A DNA stretch of 64,000 nt, taken from Streptomyces gossypii. Its GTDB lineage: Bacteria; Actinomycetota; Actinomycetes; Streptomycetales; Streptomycetaceae. Of this stretch, positions 16,114-25,861 are shown in pieces (position 1 is the first letter of the stretch; every line of letters begins with the position of its first letter). A program made the position numbers and the translations under genes. The notes under the pieces are model-generated. The model saw only the letters and a list, made by a program, of their open reading frames with translations, made no database searches and was not told the DNA's origin. The DNA lies in assembly GCF_025165795.1 (NCBI RefSeq), contig NZ_JAJAGO010000001.1, positions 186,001-250,000 of the forward strand. The letters run 5' to 3'.

Positions 16114-18063
16114 ATGGGGGACGTGATGGATTTCGGCAGGCAGGATACCCATGGCCTGCACGCCCCCGCCGATCTGGCGTGGCTGCGCGCGGTGGACGCT
16201 TACACGGTCGGCGGATACACCCAGGCGGAGGAGGAGTTCCGTACCGCGGTGCGGCTCGACCCGGGCATGGCGGACGGCTGGCTGGGGCTGCACGCGCTGC
16301 GCGCGGACACCTCGACCGCGTTGCTGCGGATGTACCAGCACCGGGACCGCTTCGGCGAGCAGCGCAAGCGGCACGGCCGTACGCTCAACTCCTGGTACTG
16401 GCTGGGCTGGTGGGTGCAGCCGGTGCTGGAGACCGGCCGGGATCTGCTGCTCGCGCACACCTCGCACTGGCTGGACGGCCGCCATGTCGCCGAGTTGGAC
16501 CGGGCGCTCGCCGACTGCCCGCCGGTGGAGACGGACCAGCAGGCCCGGTTCCTGCACGCCTGCCGCGCCTATCTCGCCAAGGACTGGGACCGGCTGGTGC
16601 GGCACACCGAGCCGCTGGTCGACGATCCGCTGCTGGGTATCGAGGCGGGGCTGTTCGCAGGCATGGCGCGGGTGCGGCTGGAGATGTTCGCGCAGGCCGA
16701 GCCGCTGCTCTCGGCGGCCCTGATGCGCTGCCGCAGCGAGCAGCCGCAGCGCAAGGAGCTGCGTTACTGGCTGGCCCGCGCCCGTGAGGGCACCGGGCGC
16801 AGTGCGGCGGCGCTGCCGCTCTACCGGGCGGTGCACCGGATCGACCCCGCCTTCATGGACACCGCGGCCAGGCTGACGGCCATCGCGGAGGGCGACGGGC
16901 TGGGCGACGGCCCCGGCTTCGCGGCGGCGATGTCCCTCGCGGGCACCGGCGGCCAGGACACGAGGGACTCCGGCGCCGACCCCGGTGGCGACATCCTGGA
17001 GATCCCTGAGCCTCCGGGCGTGCCGGCCGAACCGGACTCCGCCCCGGAGCAGGATCCGGACGGCGACCCGCTGCGGCTGGAGGGCTCCGGTGACCCGGCC
17101 GAGCCCGCCCGCACCGACGCCGATCTGGTGCGGGATCGGGCGGCGCTGCTGCACACCGCCGGCGCGGACAAGCTGCCCGCGGGCCCCGCCGACCCGGTTC
17201 TGCTGGCGCGGGCGCTGGACGAACTGGAGCGGATGGTCGGCCTGGAGCCGGTGAAGCGGCAGGTGCGGGCGCTGTCGGCGCAGCTGCACATGGCGCGGCT
17301 GCGGGCCGGCCAGGGTCTGCCGGTACAGCCGCCGAAGCGGCACTTCATCTTCTCCGGGCCCTCGGGCACCGGCAAGACTACCGTGGCGCGCATCCTCGGC
17401 CGGGCCTTCTACGCTCTGGGGCTGCTCGGCGGCGACCATCTGGTGGAGGCCCAACGGGCCGATCTTGTCGGTGAGTTCCTCGGCCAGACCGCGGTGAAGG
17501 CGAACGAGCTGATCGACTCGGCGATGGGAGGGGTGCTCTTCGTCGACGAGGCCTACGCGCTTTCGAACTCCGGCTACAGCAAGGGCGACGCGTACGGCGA
17601 CGAAGCCCTCCAGGTGCTGCTGAAGCGGGCGGAGGACAACCGGGACCGGCTGGTCGTCATCCTGGCGGGCTATCCGGAGGGCATGGACCGGCTGCTGGCG
17701 GCCAATCCCGGCCTCGGCTCCCGCTTCACGACGCGGGTGGACTTCCCCAGTTACCGTCCCCTGGAACTGACCGCGATCGGCGAGGTGCTGGCCGCGGAGA
17801 ACGGCGACTCCTGGGACGAGGAGGCGCTGGACGAGATGCGCAGCATCGGCGGCCATGTCGTGGACCAGGGCTGGATCGACGAGCTGGGCAACGGCCGCTT
17901 CCTGCGGACGCTGTACGAGAAGAGCTGCGCCTACCGGGATCTGCGGCTGTCCGGCTACCCGGCCACGCCGACGCGCGACGATCTGGCGACGCTGCGGCTG
18001 CCGGATCTGATGCAGGCGTACGGCGAGGTGCTCTCCGGCCGGGGCTCGGAGAGCACACCGTAG
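16114..18063 (+). CDS. TPR-AAA+ ATPase of the EccA/CbbX type
   Basis: A 649-residue protein. ATG 16114 follows GGGGGGA; ATG 16126 is an alternative. Residues 15-290 are helical TPR-like repeats. A Pro/Asp-rich linker leads to an AAA+ domain with Walker A GPSGTGKTT near 414-422, Walker B GVLFVDEAYAL near 473-483, and an Arg-rich sensor region. This two-part layout is that of EccA, the cytosolic ATPase of ESX/type VII secretion, and of CbbX chaperones. No other secretion gene is in the window, so it may work elsewhere or on another complex. It ends just before two convergent membrane-protein genes. Confidence 0.82.
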   Translation: MGDVMDFGRQDTHGLHAPADLAWLRAVDAYTVGGYTQAEEEFRTAVRLDPGMADGWLGLHALRADTSTALLRMYQHRDRFGEQRKRHGRTLNSWYWLGWWVQPVLETGRDLLLAHTSHWLDGRHVAELDRALADCPPVETDQQARFLHACRAYLAKDWDRLVRHTEPLVDDPLLGIEAGLFAGMARVRLEMFAQAEPLLSAALMRCRSEQPQRKELRYWLARAREGTGRSAAALPLYRAVHRIDPAFMDTAARLTAIAEGDGLGDGPGFAAAMSLAGTGGQDTRDSGADPGGDILEIPEPPGVPAEPDSAPEQDPDGDPLRLEGSGDPAEPARTDADLVRDRAALLHTAGADKLPAGPADPVLLARALDELERMVGLEPVKRQVRALSAQLHMARLRAGQGLPVQPPKRHFIFSGPSGTGKTTVARILGRAFYALGLLGGDHLVEAQRADLVGEFLGQTAVKANELIDSAMGGVLFVDEAYALSNSGYSKGDAYGDEALQVLLKRAEDNRDRLVVILAGYPEGMDRLLAANPGLGSRFTTRVDFPSYRPLELTAIGEVLAAENGDSWDEEALDEMRSIGGHVVDQGWIDELGNGRFLRTLYEKSCAYRDLRLSGYPATPTRDDLATLRLPDLMQAYGEVLSGRGSESTP

Positions 18064-18078
18064 CGGCCCTGCCGCCGC

Positions 18079-19260
18079 TCAGGTACCGCGTGGTCCGGCG
18101 GCAGCCGCCTCGGTCCATCCGGTTTCCGTGGCGTCCCGGGGCGACGGAGGCCGGGGCTGGGACGAGGCCGGTGGGGCGGGCCGGGAGGAGGGCCGGGGCT
18201 GCGAGGCGGTGGCGTGAGCGCGGTGCGAGGGGCCTTGGTGCGCCGGGTCGCGGACTTCACCCACCAGCATCTCCAGTACGTCCTCCAGCGCGACGAGTCC
18301 GAGTACCCGCCCGCCCGGCCCGGCGACGGCCGCCAGATGCGTGGCGGCGGCCCGCATCGCGCCGAGCGCGTCGTCCAGGGGCAGTTCGGCGCGCAGTGTG
18401 GCCATCGGACGCCAGAAGTGGCGAGGCACCTCGCCCGCCGCGTCTTCGAGGTCGAGTACGTCCTTGACGTGCAGATAGCCCAGGAACGCGCCGTCGTCCG
18501 CACGGACGGGGAAGCGGGAGAAGCCGGTCTTCACGGTGAGGTCCTCGACCTCGCGCGCGGTGACGGCCGGGCCGACGGTCACCAGGTCCGCCGGGTTCAG
18601 CAGGACATCGGTAACCGGGCGCGAGCCCAGTTCCAGGGCGTCGGCGAGGCGTTCGTGCGCGCCGTGTTCCAGCAAACCGGCCTGGCGGGAGTCCTCCACG
18701 AGATCGGTCAGCTGCTCGCTGGTGAAAACGGCGTCGATCTCGTCCTTCGCCTCGACCCCGAAGAGTTGCAGGATGAGCCGGGCGCAGGCGCCCAGCGAGG
18801 TGGTGACGGGGCGGCACAGCCGGGCGAAGGCGACGAGCGGCGGGCTGAACCAGAGGGCGGTGCGCTCCGGTGCGGCCATCGCCAGGTTCTTGGGCACCAT
18901 CTCCCCGATGACCAGGTGCAGGCAGACCACCACGCCCAGCGCGAGGACATAGCCCAGCGGATGGATGAGCGCTTCGGGCAGTTGGACGGCGTGGAAGACG
19001 GGCTCCAGCAGATGGGCCACCGTCGGTTCGGCGACGGCCCCCAGGGTGAGGGAGCAGATGGTGATGCCGAACTGGGCGGCGGCCATCATCTGCGGGAGGT
19101 TCTCCAGCCCGGTGAGCACTCGGCGGGCGCGTGCCGAACCCTGGGCCGCCAGCGGCTCGATCTGGCTCCGGCGCACGGAGACCAGGGCGAACTCGGCACC
19201 GACGAAGAAGCCGTTGGCCAGCACCAGCAGGGCGGCGAACAGAAGTTGGAGGAGGCTCAT
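18079..19260 (-). CDS. CNNM/CorC-type membrane protein with CBS pair, second copy
   Basis: A 393-residue protein. ATG 19260 overlaps the upstream gene by four bases (ATGA). The N-terminal half is the DUF21 transmembrane domain, opening MSLLQLLFAALLVLANGFFV with the conserved GEMVPKNLA motif. A CBS pair follows (TDVLLNPADLV, LHVKDVLDL, LEDVLEML). The C-terminal CorC/HlyC domain of the neighbour is missing, replaced by a Pro/Ser/Ala-rich tail of about 55 residues. Family members are linked to Mg or Co ion transport or cytoplasmic metal balance; older annotations say hemolysin. It probably works together with the preceding paralogue. Confidence 0.82.
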   Translation of the reverse strand: MSLLQLLFAALLVLANGFFVGAEFALVSVRRSQIEPLAAQGSARARRVLTGLENLPQMMAAAQFGITICSLTLGAVAEPTVAHLLEPVFHAVQLPEALIHPLGYVLALGVVVCLHLVIGEMVPKNLAMAAPERTALWFSPPLVAFARLCRPVTTSLGACARLILQLFGVEAKDEIDAVFTSEQLTDLVEDSRQAGLLEHGAHERLADALELGSRPVTDVLLNPADLVTVGPAVTAREVEDLTVKTGFSRFPVRADDGAFLGYLHVKDVLDLEDAAGEVPRHFWRPMATLRAELPLDDALGAMRAAATHLAAVAGPGGRVLGLVALEDVLEMLVGEVRDPAHQGPSHRAHATASQPRPSSRPAPPASSQPRPPSPRDATETGWTEAAAAGPRGT

Positions 19261-20678
19261 CGCAGCCGCACCTCCCGCGCCGAAGCCGTGACCGGCCGGT
19301 CCGACTCGTCCGCCGGCGTCAACGGGGCTGCCGTGCCGACCGGGTTGGCCGCAGGGCTGTCCGCGACGCCCGTACGCACCACCCGTACGCGCTCCGCACG
19401 GTGGTGGGCGACGGTGCGTACCCGCAGCTGCCACCCGCCCGGACCCGGCAGCGGCGCGGTGTCTCCGGCCGCCGGGATGCGTCCGAGCAGTCCGGCGACC
19501 AGCCCGGCCACCGTCTCGTACGGGCCCTCCGGTGCGCTGAGGCCGATCCGGCGCAGCGTGTCGACGCGGCAGCCGCCGTCCGCGTCCCAGGCGGGGCGGC
19601 CCTCGGCATCGTGGACGGCGGCGAGTTCGGGCGGGTCCGCGTCGTCGTGCTCGTCACGGACCTCGCCGACGAGCTCTTCGACGATGTCCTCCAGGGTGAC
19701 CACGCCCGCCGTGCCGCCGTACTCGTCGACGACCACCGCGATGGGCTGTTCCTTGCGCAGCCGCTCCAGCAGCGGCTGGACGGGCAGCGTGCCGGGAACC
19801 AGCAGGGCGGGTTGGGCGATCCGGCTCGCGGGGGTGCGCAGGCGTTCGTGGGCGGGTACGGCCAGGGCGTCCTTGAGGTGGACCATGCCGGCGATCTCGT
19901 CCATCCGTTCGCGGTAGACGGGGAAGCGGGAGAGACCGGTCGCACGGGTGAGGTTGAGGACGTCCGCGGCGGTCGCGGCGGCCTGCAGGGCGCTCACCCG
20001 TACGCGCGGGGTCATCACATGCTGGGCGGTGAGCCCGCCGAGCGAGAGGGTTCGGACGAACAGGTCGGCGGTGTCCTGTTCGAGGGCACCGGCGCGGGCG
20101 GAGTGCCGGGCGAGGGAGACGAGTTCGCCGGGTGTACGCGCGGAGGCCAGCTCGTCGGCCGGTTCGACGCCGAAGATCCGCACGATGCGGTTGGCGAGGG
20201 CGTTGAGGAGCGCGATGACCGGCCGGAAGAAGGCGGCGAAGCGGCGCTGCGGTCCGGCGACGAAGCGGGCGACCGCCAGCGGCCGGGACACCGCCCAGTT
20301 CTTGGGCACCAGTTCGCCGATGACCATCTGGACTGCGGAGGCGGTGAACATGCCGATGAGCACCGCCACTCCGGGCACCGCGCCCTGCGGGAGCCCGGTC
20401 GCGCTGAGCGGCGCGTCCAGCAGCGCGGCCAGGGCTGGTTCGGCGAGCATGCCGACGACCAGGGAGGTCAGCGTGATGCCGAGCTGGGTGCCGGAGAGCT
20501 GGAAGGACAGCTCGCGCAGAGCACGTACGACGCTGCGGGCGCGGCGGTCTCCGGCGGCCGCCGCGCGTTCTGCCGCCGGTCTCTCCACCGTGACGAGACC
20601 GAACTCGGCGGCGACGAAGAAGCCGTTGGCGAGGATGAGGGCGAAGGCGGCGGCGAGCAGCGCCAGGGGGCCGCTCAC
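19257..20678 (-). CDS. CNNM/CorC-type membrane protein with CBS and CorC domains
   Basis: A 473-residue protein. The GTG at 20678 has GGAG eight bases upstream; another GTG at 20711 is possible. Layout: DUF21 membrane domain (LILANGFFVAAEFGLV, GELVPKNWA), CBS pair (QHVMTPRVRV, EYGGTAGVVTLEDIVEELVG), and a C-terminal CorC/HlyC transporter-associated domain near residues 350-440. It is the full-length version of the pair. Ion transport or ion-homeostasis function is inferred from CNNM/CorC relatives. It forms a two-gene unit with the following gene. Confidence 0.83.
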   Translation of the reverse strand: MSGPLALLAAAFALILANGFFVAAEFGLVTVERPAAERAAAAGDRRARSVVRALRELSFQLSGTQLGITLTSLVVGMLAEPALAALLDAPLSATGLPQGAVPGVAVLIGMFTASAVQMVIGELVPKNWAVSRPLAVARFVAGPQRRFAAFFRPVIALLNALANRIVRIFGVEPADELASARTPGELVSLARHSARAGALEQDTADLFVRTLSLGGLTAQHVMTPRVRVSALQAAATAADVLNLTRATGLSRFPVYRERMDEIAGMVHLKDALAVPAHERLRTPASRIAQPALLVPGTLPVQPLLERLRKEQPIAVVVDEYGGTAGVVTLEDIVEELVGEVRDEHDDADPPELAAVHDAEGRPAWDADGGCRVDTLRRIGLSAPEGPYETVAGLVAGLLGRIPAAGDTAPLPGPGGWQLRVRTVAHHRAERVRVVRTGVADSPAANPVGTAAPLTPADESDRPVTASAREVRLR

Positions 20679-20952
20679 CGCCGCTGCTCCGGGTCCGGGA
20701 CACCGCGGCACACTCCGAAGTGGCGGCGGGCGGGTTCACAGGAAGGTCGTGCCGGGGCTTCCCGGCCTGCCGTCCCTCCCTGGGGAGGAACGGCACAGAT
20801 ACTGCAGGACGATCCGTCCATCGCTGGAGGGGGTCACTCCTCGGGTCGCAGGTGCCCGCGTTCGGGCGGGGCGGCGGTAGCCGACGGCAACAGAGTAATC
20901 AAGCGCGGGGCGTACGGGCAGGGAAGGCGGGCGTATTCGAGGGCGCGCGCCG

Positions 20953-21393
20953 TCACGACTGCCCCGTGCCGTACCTCTCCACGAGGGTGCGCAGCGTCCG
21001 TGCGTCCGCGATGGCCTGCGCCTTGCCGATGCCGGGCTGAATGCCCAGGGCCGGCAGGCTCGTGCCGTCGGCGAGGTCGAGAAAGACCCAGGGGTCGCCG
21101 GCGCGCAGGTTGACGCCCACGATCTCGGCCCACTCCAGCCGCCTTCGGCTGGTGAGGTTGACCACGGTGACGCCTTCCGTCCCCGCGTCGACGCGGGGAC
21201 GGCTGAGCAGGGCCAGCACGCCGAGGAAGAGCAGCCCGGTGAAGATGAAGCTGATCCGCTCGCCCGGGCTCAGGGTGCCCAGCACCAGTGCGACGACCGT
21301 GATGACCGCGAACACGGCCAGCCCCACGCCCAGCAGGACGATCCTCGTCCGGAGGGGGCGGAAGGTGACGGGAAGGGCGGGGGGCTGCGTCAT
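20953..21393 (-). CDS. PH-domain-like membrane protein
   Basis: A 146-residue protein. Two hydrophobic helices (about 15-40 and 45-65) are followed by a soluble domain, RRRLEWAEIVGVN then DGTSLPALGI, typical of small bacterial PH-like proteins. It lies 94 bases downstream of hisG, in the same orientation, at the end of the rib-his block, and may be read from that transcript. Function unknown. Confidence 0.68.
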   Translation of the reverse strand: MTQPPALPVTFRPLRTRIVLLGVGLAVFAVITVVALVLGTLSPGERISFIFTGLLFLGVLALLSRPRVDAGTEGVTVVNLTSRRRLEWAEIVGVNLRAGDPWVFLDLADGTSLPALGIQPGIGKAQAIADARTLRTLVERYGTGQS

Positions 21394-21487
21394 GTCGGTT
21401 CCCGGCGGTTCACGAGCGGCGTGGCGGAGCAGGAGCGGGAGCGGGAGGCTTCGGGCACTGGTGGATCACAGGCGGAGGCGGGCGGAG

Positions 21488-22345
21488 TCACAGGCGGCAG
21501 GCGTGAATTCCGGTGGTGAGGATCGCGCGGGCACCCAGGTCGTAGAGGTCGTCCATGATCCGCTGGGCCTCCTTGGTGCGCACCATGGAGCGGACGGCGA
21601 CCCACCCCTGATCGTGCAGCGGGGAGACGGTGGGGGATTCGAGGCCGGGGGTGAGGGCCACGGCCGCCTCGAGCCGCTCGGCACGGATGTCGTAATCCAT
21701 CATCACGTACCGCCTGGCGACCAGGACGCCCTGCATACGGCGCAGGAACTGCTGGACCTTGGAGTCCTCGCCGCCCGGCCCACCCGCTCCGGTGCCCCGG
21801 ATGACGACGGCCTCGGACTGCAGGATCGGCTGGCTGATGATCTCCAGTCCGGCGTTGCGCAGCGTGGTGCCGGTTTCCACCACATCGGCGATGACCTCCG
21901 CGACGCCCAGCTGGATCGCCGTCTCGACCGCACCGTCGAGGCGGACCACGGAAGCGTCGACGCGGTGCTCGGCGAGGTGGGAGCGGACCAGGCCGGGGAA
22001 GGAGGTGGCGACCGTCATGCCCTCGAACTCGCTCACGTCCGAGGCCGTGCCGGGACGGGCGGCGTAGCGGAAGGTGGAGCCCGCGAAGCCGAGCTGGAGG
22101 ATCTCCTCGGCGTCCGCCGCGGAGTCCAGCAGCAGATCGCGGCCCGTGATGCCGATGTCGAGCTTTCCGGAGCCGACGTAGACGGCGATGTCGCGGGGGC
22201 GGAGGAAGAAGAACTCGACCTCGTTCTCCGTGTCGGACAGCACGAGTTCGCGGCGGTCCTTGCGCTGCTGGTAGCCCGCCTCATGGAGCATCGCCGACGC
22301 AGGCTCGGACAGTGAACCCTTGTTCGGGACGGCGATGCGCAGCAT
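21488..22345 (-). CDS. hisG: ATP phosphoribosyltransferase
   Basis: HisG joins ATP and PRPP in the first step of histidine synthesis. The protein has about 285 residues, the long form with a C-terminal regulatory domain, as usual in actinobacteria. It begins MLRIAVPNKGSLSEPA, with KLDIGITGRDLL and the PRPP-binding stretch EVIADVVETGTTLRNAGL. The methionine start is preceded by GGAAGCCC; a GTG 42 bases upstream is in frame but less likely. It follows hisE by 57 bases. Histidine feedback at the C-terminal domain is known for the family. Confidence 0.93.
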   Translation of the reverse strand: MLRIAVPNKGSLSEPASAMLHEAGYQQRKDRRELVLSDTENEVEFFFLRPRDIAVYVGSGKLDIGITGRDLLLDSAADAEEILQLGFAGSTFRYAARPGTASDVSEFEGMTVATSFPGLVRSHLAEHRVDASVVRLDGAVETAIQLGVAEVIADVVETGTTLRNAGLEIISQPILQSEAVVIRGTGAGGPGGEDSKVQQFLRRMQGVLVARRYVMMDYDIRAERLEAAVALTPGLESPTVSPLHDQGWVAVRSMVRTKEAQRIMDDLYDLGARAILTTGIHACRL

Positions 22346-22402
22346 GGACGGGCTTCCTTCAGTCAGTGCGGTCGATTCAGTGAGCACGGGTGGTTCGCCG
22401 AC

Positions 22403-22675
22403 TCACAGATGAGCGTATACGTCGTCGAGCGAGATGCCGCGGGCGATCATCATGACCTGGAGGTGGTAGAGCAGCTGGGAGATCTCCTCCGCCGTGCGGT
22501 CCTCCCCCTCGTACTCCGCGGCCATCCACACCTCGGCGGCCTCTTCGACCACCTTCTTGCCGATCGAGTGCACGCCCTGGGCGACCAGCTCCGCGGTGCG
22601 CGAGGTGATGGGATCGCCTGCGGCGGCCTTCTGCTGGAGCTCGCCGAAGAGCTCCTCGAATGTCTTGTTCGCCAT
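22403..22675 (-). CDS. hisE: Phosphoribosyl-ATP pyrophosphatase
   Basis: A 90-residue enzyme of the second histidine step. It has the all-alpha pyrophosphatase fold with [17 protein letters not shown], whose Glu residues bind Mg. HisI is not fused to it, as is usual in actinobacteria. It sits 12 bases after ribH, so histidine genes are transcribed together with the riboflavin genes. Confidence 0.93.
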   Translation of the reverse strand: MANKTFEELFGELQQKAAAGDPITSRTAELVAQGVHSIGKKVVEEAAEVWMAAEYEGEDRTAEEISQLLYHLQVMMIARGISLDDVYAHL

Positions 22676-22687
22676 GGTCCTCTTACC

Positions 22688-23194
22688 CTACGTGGTCGCT
22701 ACGGGGGCCCGGCGCCAGGGCTCGGCCACGGCACGCAGCGCGGCGGCGGTGGCGACGGCCGCGGTGACCGCTTCATGCCCCTTGTCCTCGCTGGACCCCT
22801 CCAGGCCGGCCCGCTCCAGCGCCTGCTCCTCGGTGTCGCAGGTGAGCACGCCGAAGCCGATGGGCACCCCGGTGTCCACGGAGACCTGGGTGAGGCCCTG
22901 GGTGACGCCCTGGCAGACGTATTCGAAGTGCGGGGTACCCCCGCGGATCACCACCCCCAGTGCCACGACGGCGTCATAGCCCCGCCCGGCCAGCACCTTG
23001 GCGACGACCGGCAGTTCGAAGCTGCCCGGGACCCGCAGCAGGGTCGGCTCCTCGATGCCCAGGTCGTGCAGGGCACGCAGGGCGCCGTCGACGAGGCCGT
23101 CCATCACCTGCTCGTGCCACTGGGCGGCGATCACGGCGACCCGCAGGTCCCCGCAGTTGCCGACGGTCAGTTCGGGTGCGCCCTTGCCGCTCAC
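22688..23194 (-). CDS. ribH: 6,7-dimethyl-8-ribityllumazine synthase
   Basis: RibH condenses the pyrimidine intermediate with 3,4-dihydroxybutanone phosphate to give lumazine. It has 168 residues; the GTG start at 23194 has GAGGAG nine bases upstream, and earlier codons would add a non-homologous tail. Family motifs: [18 protein letters not shown] and [13 protein letters not shown]. It follows ribAB by 74 bases. Confidence 0.92.
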   Translation of the reverse strand: MSGKGAPELTVGNCGDLRVAVIAAQWHEQVMDGLVDGALRALHDLGIEEPTLLRVPGSFELPVVAKVLAGRGYDAVVALGVVIRGGTPHFEYVCQGVTQGLTQVSVDTGVPIGFGVLTCDTEEQALERAGLEGSSEDKGHEAVTAAVATAAALRAVAEPWRRAPVATT

Positions 23195-23268
23195 TTCACT
23201 CTTCTCCTCAGGTGTGCTCTCTGGTACTGCGCTGTGCTGTGTCGTGTTGCGCGTGCTCGTGCCTGGCG

Positions 23269-24576
23269 TCACTGGTTGCCGCAGGCGGAGACCCGTTCGG
23301 CGTCCAGCCAGGGCAGGTCATGGCCCATCCGGTCCCGCTTGGTGCGCAGATAGCGGATGTTGTGCTCGCCCGCCTGTACCGGCATCGGCACCCGTCCGCT
23401 GATCCGCAGACCGTGGCGGACGAGGGCGTCCGTCTTCTCCGGGTTGTTGGTCATCAGGCGCAGCGAGTGCACGCCCAGATCGGAGAGCATCTGCGCGGCG
23501 GCGCCGTAGTCGCGTGCGTCGGCGGGGAGCCCCAGCTCCAGATTGGCGTCCAGGGTGTCGTGCCCGTGCTCCTGGAGTTCGTAGGCGCGCAGCTTGGACA
23601 GCAGCCCGATGCCCCGCCCCTCGTGTCCGCGCAGATAGACCACCACGCCCCGCCCCTCGGCCTGGACGCGCTCCAGCGAAGCACTCAACTGCGGCCCGCA
23701 GTCGCAGCGCAGCGAACCGAAGAGGTCGCCGGTCAGGCACTCGGAGTGGACGCGCACGAGCACGTCCTCACCGTCTTCGCCCGCCGGGTCGCCGGCCACC
23801 AGCGCCAGGTGTTCGACGCCGTCGGTGGTGGAGCGGTAGCCGTACGCCTGGAAGTGGCCGTACCGGGTGGGCAGCCGGGTGACCGCCTCCCGGCGCACGG
23901 TGGGCTCTGCGGAGCGGCGGTAGTCCGCCAGGTCCTCGATGGAGATGATCGGCAGGCCGTGCTTGCGGGCGAACGGCACCAGTTCCGGCAGCCGCAGCAT
24001 GGCGCCGTCCTCGCCGGCGATCTCGACGATGGCCGCGGCGGGCCGCAGGCCGGCGAGCCGGGCCAGGTCGACTCCCGCCTCGGTGTGCCCGGGGCGTTCC
24101 AGCACCCCGCCGGGGCGGGCGCGCAGCGGGAAGACGTGGCCGGGGCGTACGAACTCGGCCACACCGGCGGCGGGGTCGGCGAGCAGCCGGAGGGTGGCGG
24201 CACGGTCCGCGGCCGAGATGCCGGTGGTGACGCCGTGCGCGGGCCCGGCGTCGACCGAGACGGTGAAGGCCGTGGTCATCGACTCGGTGTTCCGGTCGAC
24301 CATCTGCGGCAGTTCGAGCCGCTCGATGTCCTCGGGCGCCAGCGGCGCGCAGATGAGGCCACGGCACTCGCTCATCATGAAGGCGATGATCTCGGGGGTC
24401 GCCTTCTCGGCGGCGATGACGAGGTCGCCCTCGTTCTCGCGCTGCTCGTCGTCGACGACCACGACGGGGCGGCCGTCGGCGATGGCGGCGATGGCGCGCT
24501 CCACGGGGTCGAGCGCGAGATCCTCCGCGCCGGGTTCCGCGAGGGCACCCCCGTACCAGCTCTCCAGTGTGGTCAT
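23269..24576 (-). CDS. ribAB: Bifunctional DHBP synthase / GTP cyclohydrolase II
   Basis: A 435-residue fusion that supplies both branches of riboflavin synthesis. Residues 1-230 are the RibB domain ([24 protein letters not shown]), making dihydroxybutanone phosphate from ribulose 5-phosphate. Residues 235-430 are the RibA domain with zinc cysteines in [11 protein letters not shown] and the GTP-site segment [14 protein letters not shown] 24576 overlaps the ribM stop by four bases and follows AAGGAG. It is often called ribA or ribBA in Streptomyces. Confidence 0.93.
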   Translation of the reverse strand: MTTLESWYGGALAEPGAEDLALDPVERAIAAIADGRPVVVVDDEQRENEGDLVIAAEKATPEIIAFMMSECRGLICAPLAPEDIERLELPQMVDRNTESMTTAFTVSVDAGPAHGVTTGISAADRAATLRLLADPAAGVAEFVRPGHVFPLRARPGGVLERPGHTEAGVDLARLAGLRPAAAIVEIAGEDGAMLRLPELVPFARKHGLPIISIEDLADYRRSAEPTVRREAVTRLPTRYGHFQAYGYRSTTDGVEHLALVAGDPAGEDGEDVLVRVHSECLTGDLFGSLRCDCGPQLSASLERVQAEGRGVVVYLRGHEGRGIGLLSKLRAYELQEHGHDTLDANLELGLPADARDYGAAAQMLSDLGVHSLRLMTNNPEKTDALVRHGLRISGRVPMPVQAGEHNIRYLRTKRDRMGHDLPWLDAERVSACGNQ

Positions 24577-25232
24577 GCTGCCGCTCCTTCCAGGACAGGC
24601 TGCGCTGCGGGGGTGCTGCGGGAGCGCAGCCACCAGGCGCGCATTCCCCACAGGACGAGGGCGAGATAGACGAGGTAGACGATTCCGGAGAAGGCGAGGC
24701 CGCTGCTGAAGGCCAGCGGCACTCCGACCAGGTCGACCAGCAGCCAGGCGAACCAGAACTCCACCAGGCCGCGCGCCTGTGCGGCCATCGCGGCGAGGGT
24801 GCCCACGAATATGTAGGCGTCCGGCCAGGGGTTCCAGGAGAGCGACGGCACCAGGGTGAAGAGCGAACCGACGAGGAGGGTGCCCACGGCCGTACCCGCC
24901 GCGAGCACGCCGCGCTCGCGCCAGGTGGCGAAGCGCACGGCGACTGCCCCGTCCTGGGCCCGCGCCCGGCCGCGCTGCCACTGCTGCCAGCCCCACACGG
25001 CCACCAGGATGACCACCAGTTGCTTGCCGACGCCGCCGGCCAGATCGGCCGAGGCGTAGGCGCCGATCAGGATCAGCCCGGAGAGCAGCTGTACCGGCCA
25101 GGTGAGCAGGGAACGGCGCCAGCCGAGGGCGAGTGCGGCCAGGCCCAGCGTGTTGCCGAGCATGTCCGACCAGATGACGTGCTGACCGAAGGCGGTGAAC
25201 GCCTCGCCCTCCAGCCAGTGCAGCGCGCTCAT
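24573..25232 (-). CDS. ribM: PnuC-family riboflavin transporter RibM
   Basis: A 219-residue membrane protein with about seven helices and the PnuC signature [10 protein letters not shown]. PnuC proteins take up vitamins by facilitated diffusion. In riboflavin operons of Streptomyces and Corynebacterium the member is RibM, which moves riboflavin; the place between ribE and ribAB supports that over nicotinamide riboside. It overlaps both neighbours by four bases (ATGA). Confidence 0.85.
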   Translation of the reverse strand: MSALHWLEGEAFTAFGQHVIWSDMLGNTLGLAALALGWRRSLLTWPVQLLSGLILIGAYASADLAGGVGKQLVVILVAVWGWQQWQRGRARAQDGAVAVRFATWRERGVLAAGTAVGTLLVGSLFTLVPSLSWNPWPDAYIFVGTLAAMAAQARGLVEFWFAWLLVDLVGVPLAFSSGLAFSGIVYLVYLALVLWGMRAWWLRSRSTPAAQPVLEGAAA

Positions 25233-25861
25233 GTGCGGTCTCCGGCGGATTCGTCCGTACGGCCGACCGCGCCGCCGTGGGCCATCAGCCGCTCGACGTA
25301 CTTGGCGAGGACGTCCACTTCGAGGTTCACCGGGTCGCCCGGGGCCTTGATGCCGAGGGTGGTGAGGGCGAGCGTGGTGGGGATGAGGCTGACGGTGAAG
25401 AAGTCCTCGCCCGCGTCGACGACGGTGAGGGAGATCCCGTCAACGGTGATGGATCCTTTCTCCACCACATAGCGGGCCAGTTCACCCGGAAGGGCGATCC
25501 GGACCAACTCCCAGTGGTCCCCAGGGGTGCGCTCGGTGACGATGCCGGTACCGTCCACATGGCCCTGCACGAGGTGGCCGCCGAGGCGCCCGCCGAGGGC
25601 CATCGGACGCTCCAGGTTGACGCGTGAGCCGGTGTCCAGGGCGCCGAGGCTGGAGCGCTTCAGCGTCTCGGCCATCACGTCGGCGGTGAACTCCCCGCCC
25701 TCGGTGTCGACGACCGTGAGGCATACGCCGTTGACCGCGATCGAGTCGCCGTGGCCCGCGCCTTCGGTGACCAGCGGGCCGCGCAGACGGAAGCGGCTGG
25801 AGTCGCCCCGGTTCTCCACGGCGGTGATCTCGCCGAGCTCCTCGATGATTCCGGTGAACAT
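25229..25861 (-). CDS. ribE: Riboflavin synthase, alpha subunit
   Basis: A 210-residue enzyme that dismutates two lumazines to riboflavin. It has the two lumazine-binding barrels of the family: [20 protein letters not shown] and [10 protein letters not shown] in the first, [10 protein letters not shown] and [12 protein letters not shown] in the second. Its ATG shares one base with the ribD stop (TAATG), pointing to translational coupling. Some naming systems call it ribC. Confidence 0.93.
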   Translation of the reverse strand: MFTGIIEELGEITAVENRGDSSRFRLRGPLVTEGAGHGDSIAVNGVCLTVVDTEGGEFTADVMAETLKRSSLGALDTGSRVNLERPMALGGRLGGHLVQGHVDGTGIVTERTPGDHWELVRIALPGELARYVVEKGSITVDGISLTVVDAGEDFFTVSLIPTTLALTTLGIKAPGDPVNLEVDVLAKYVERLMAHGGAVGRTDESAGDRT

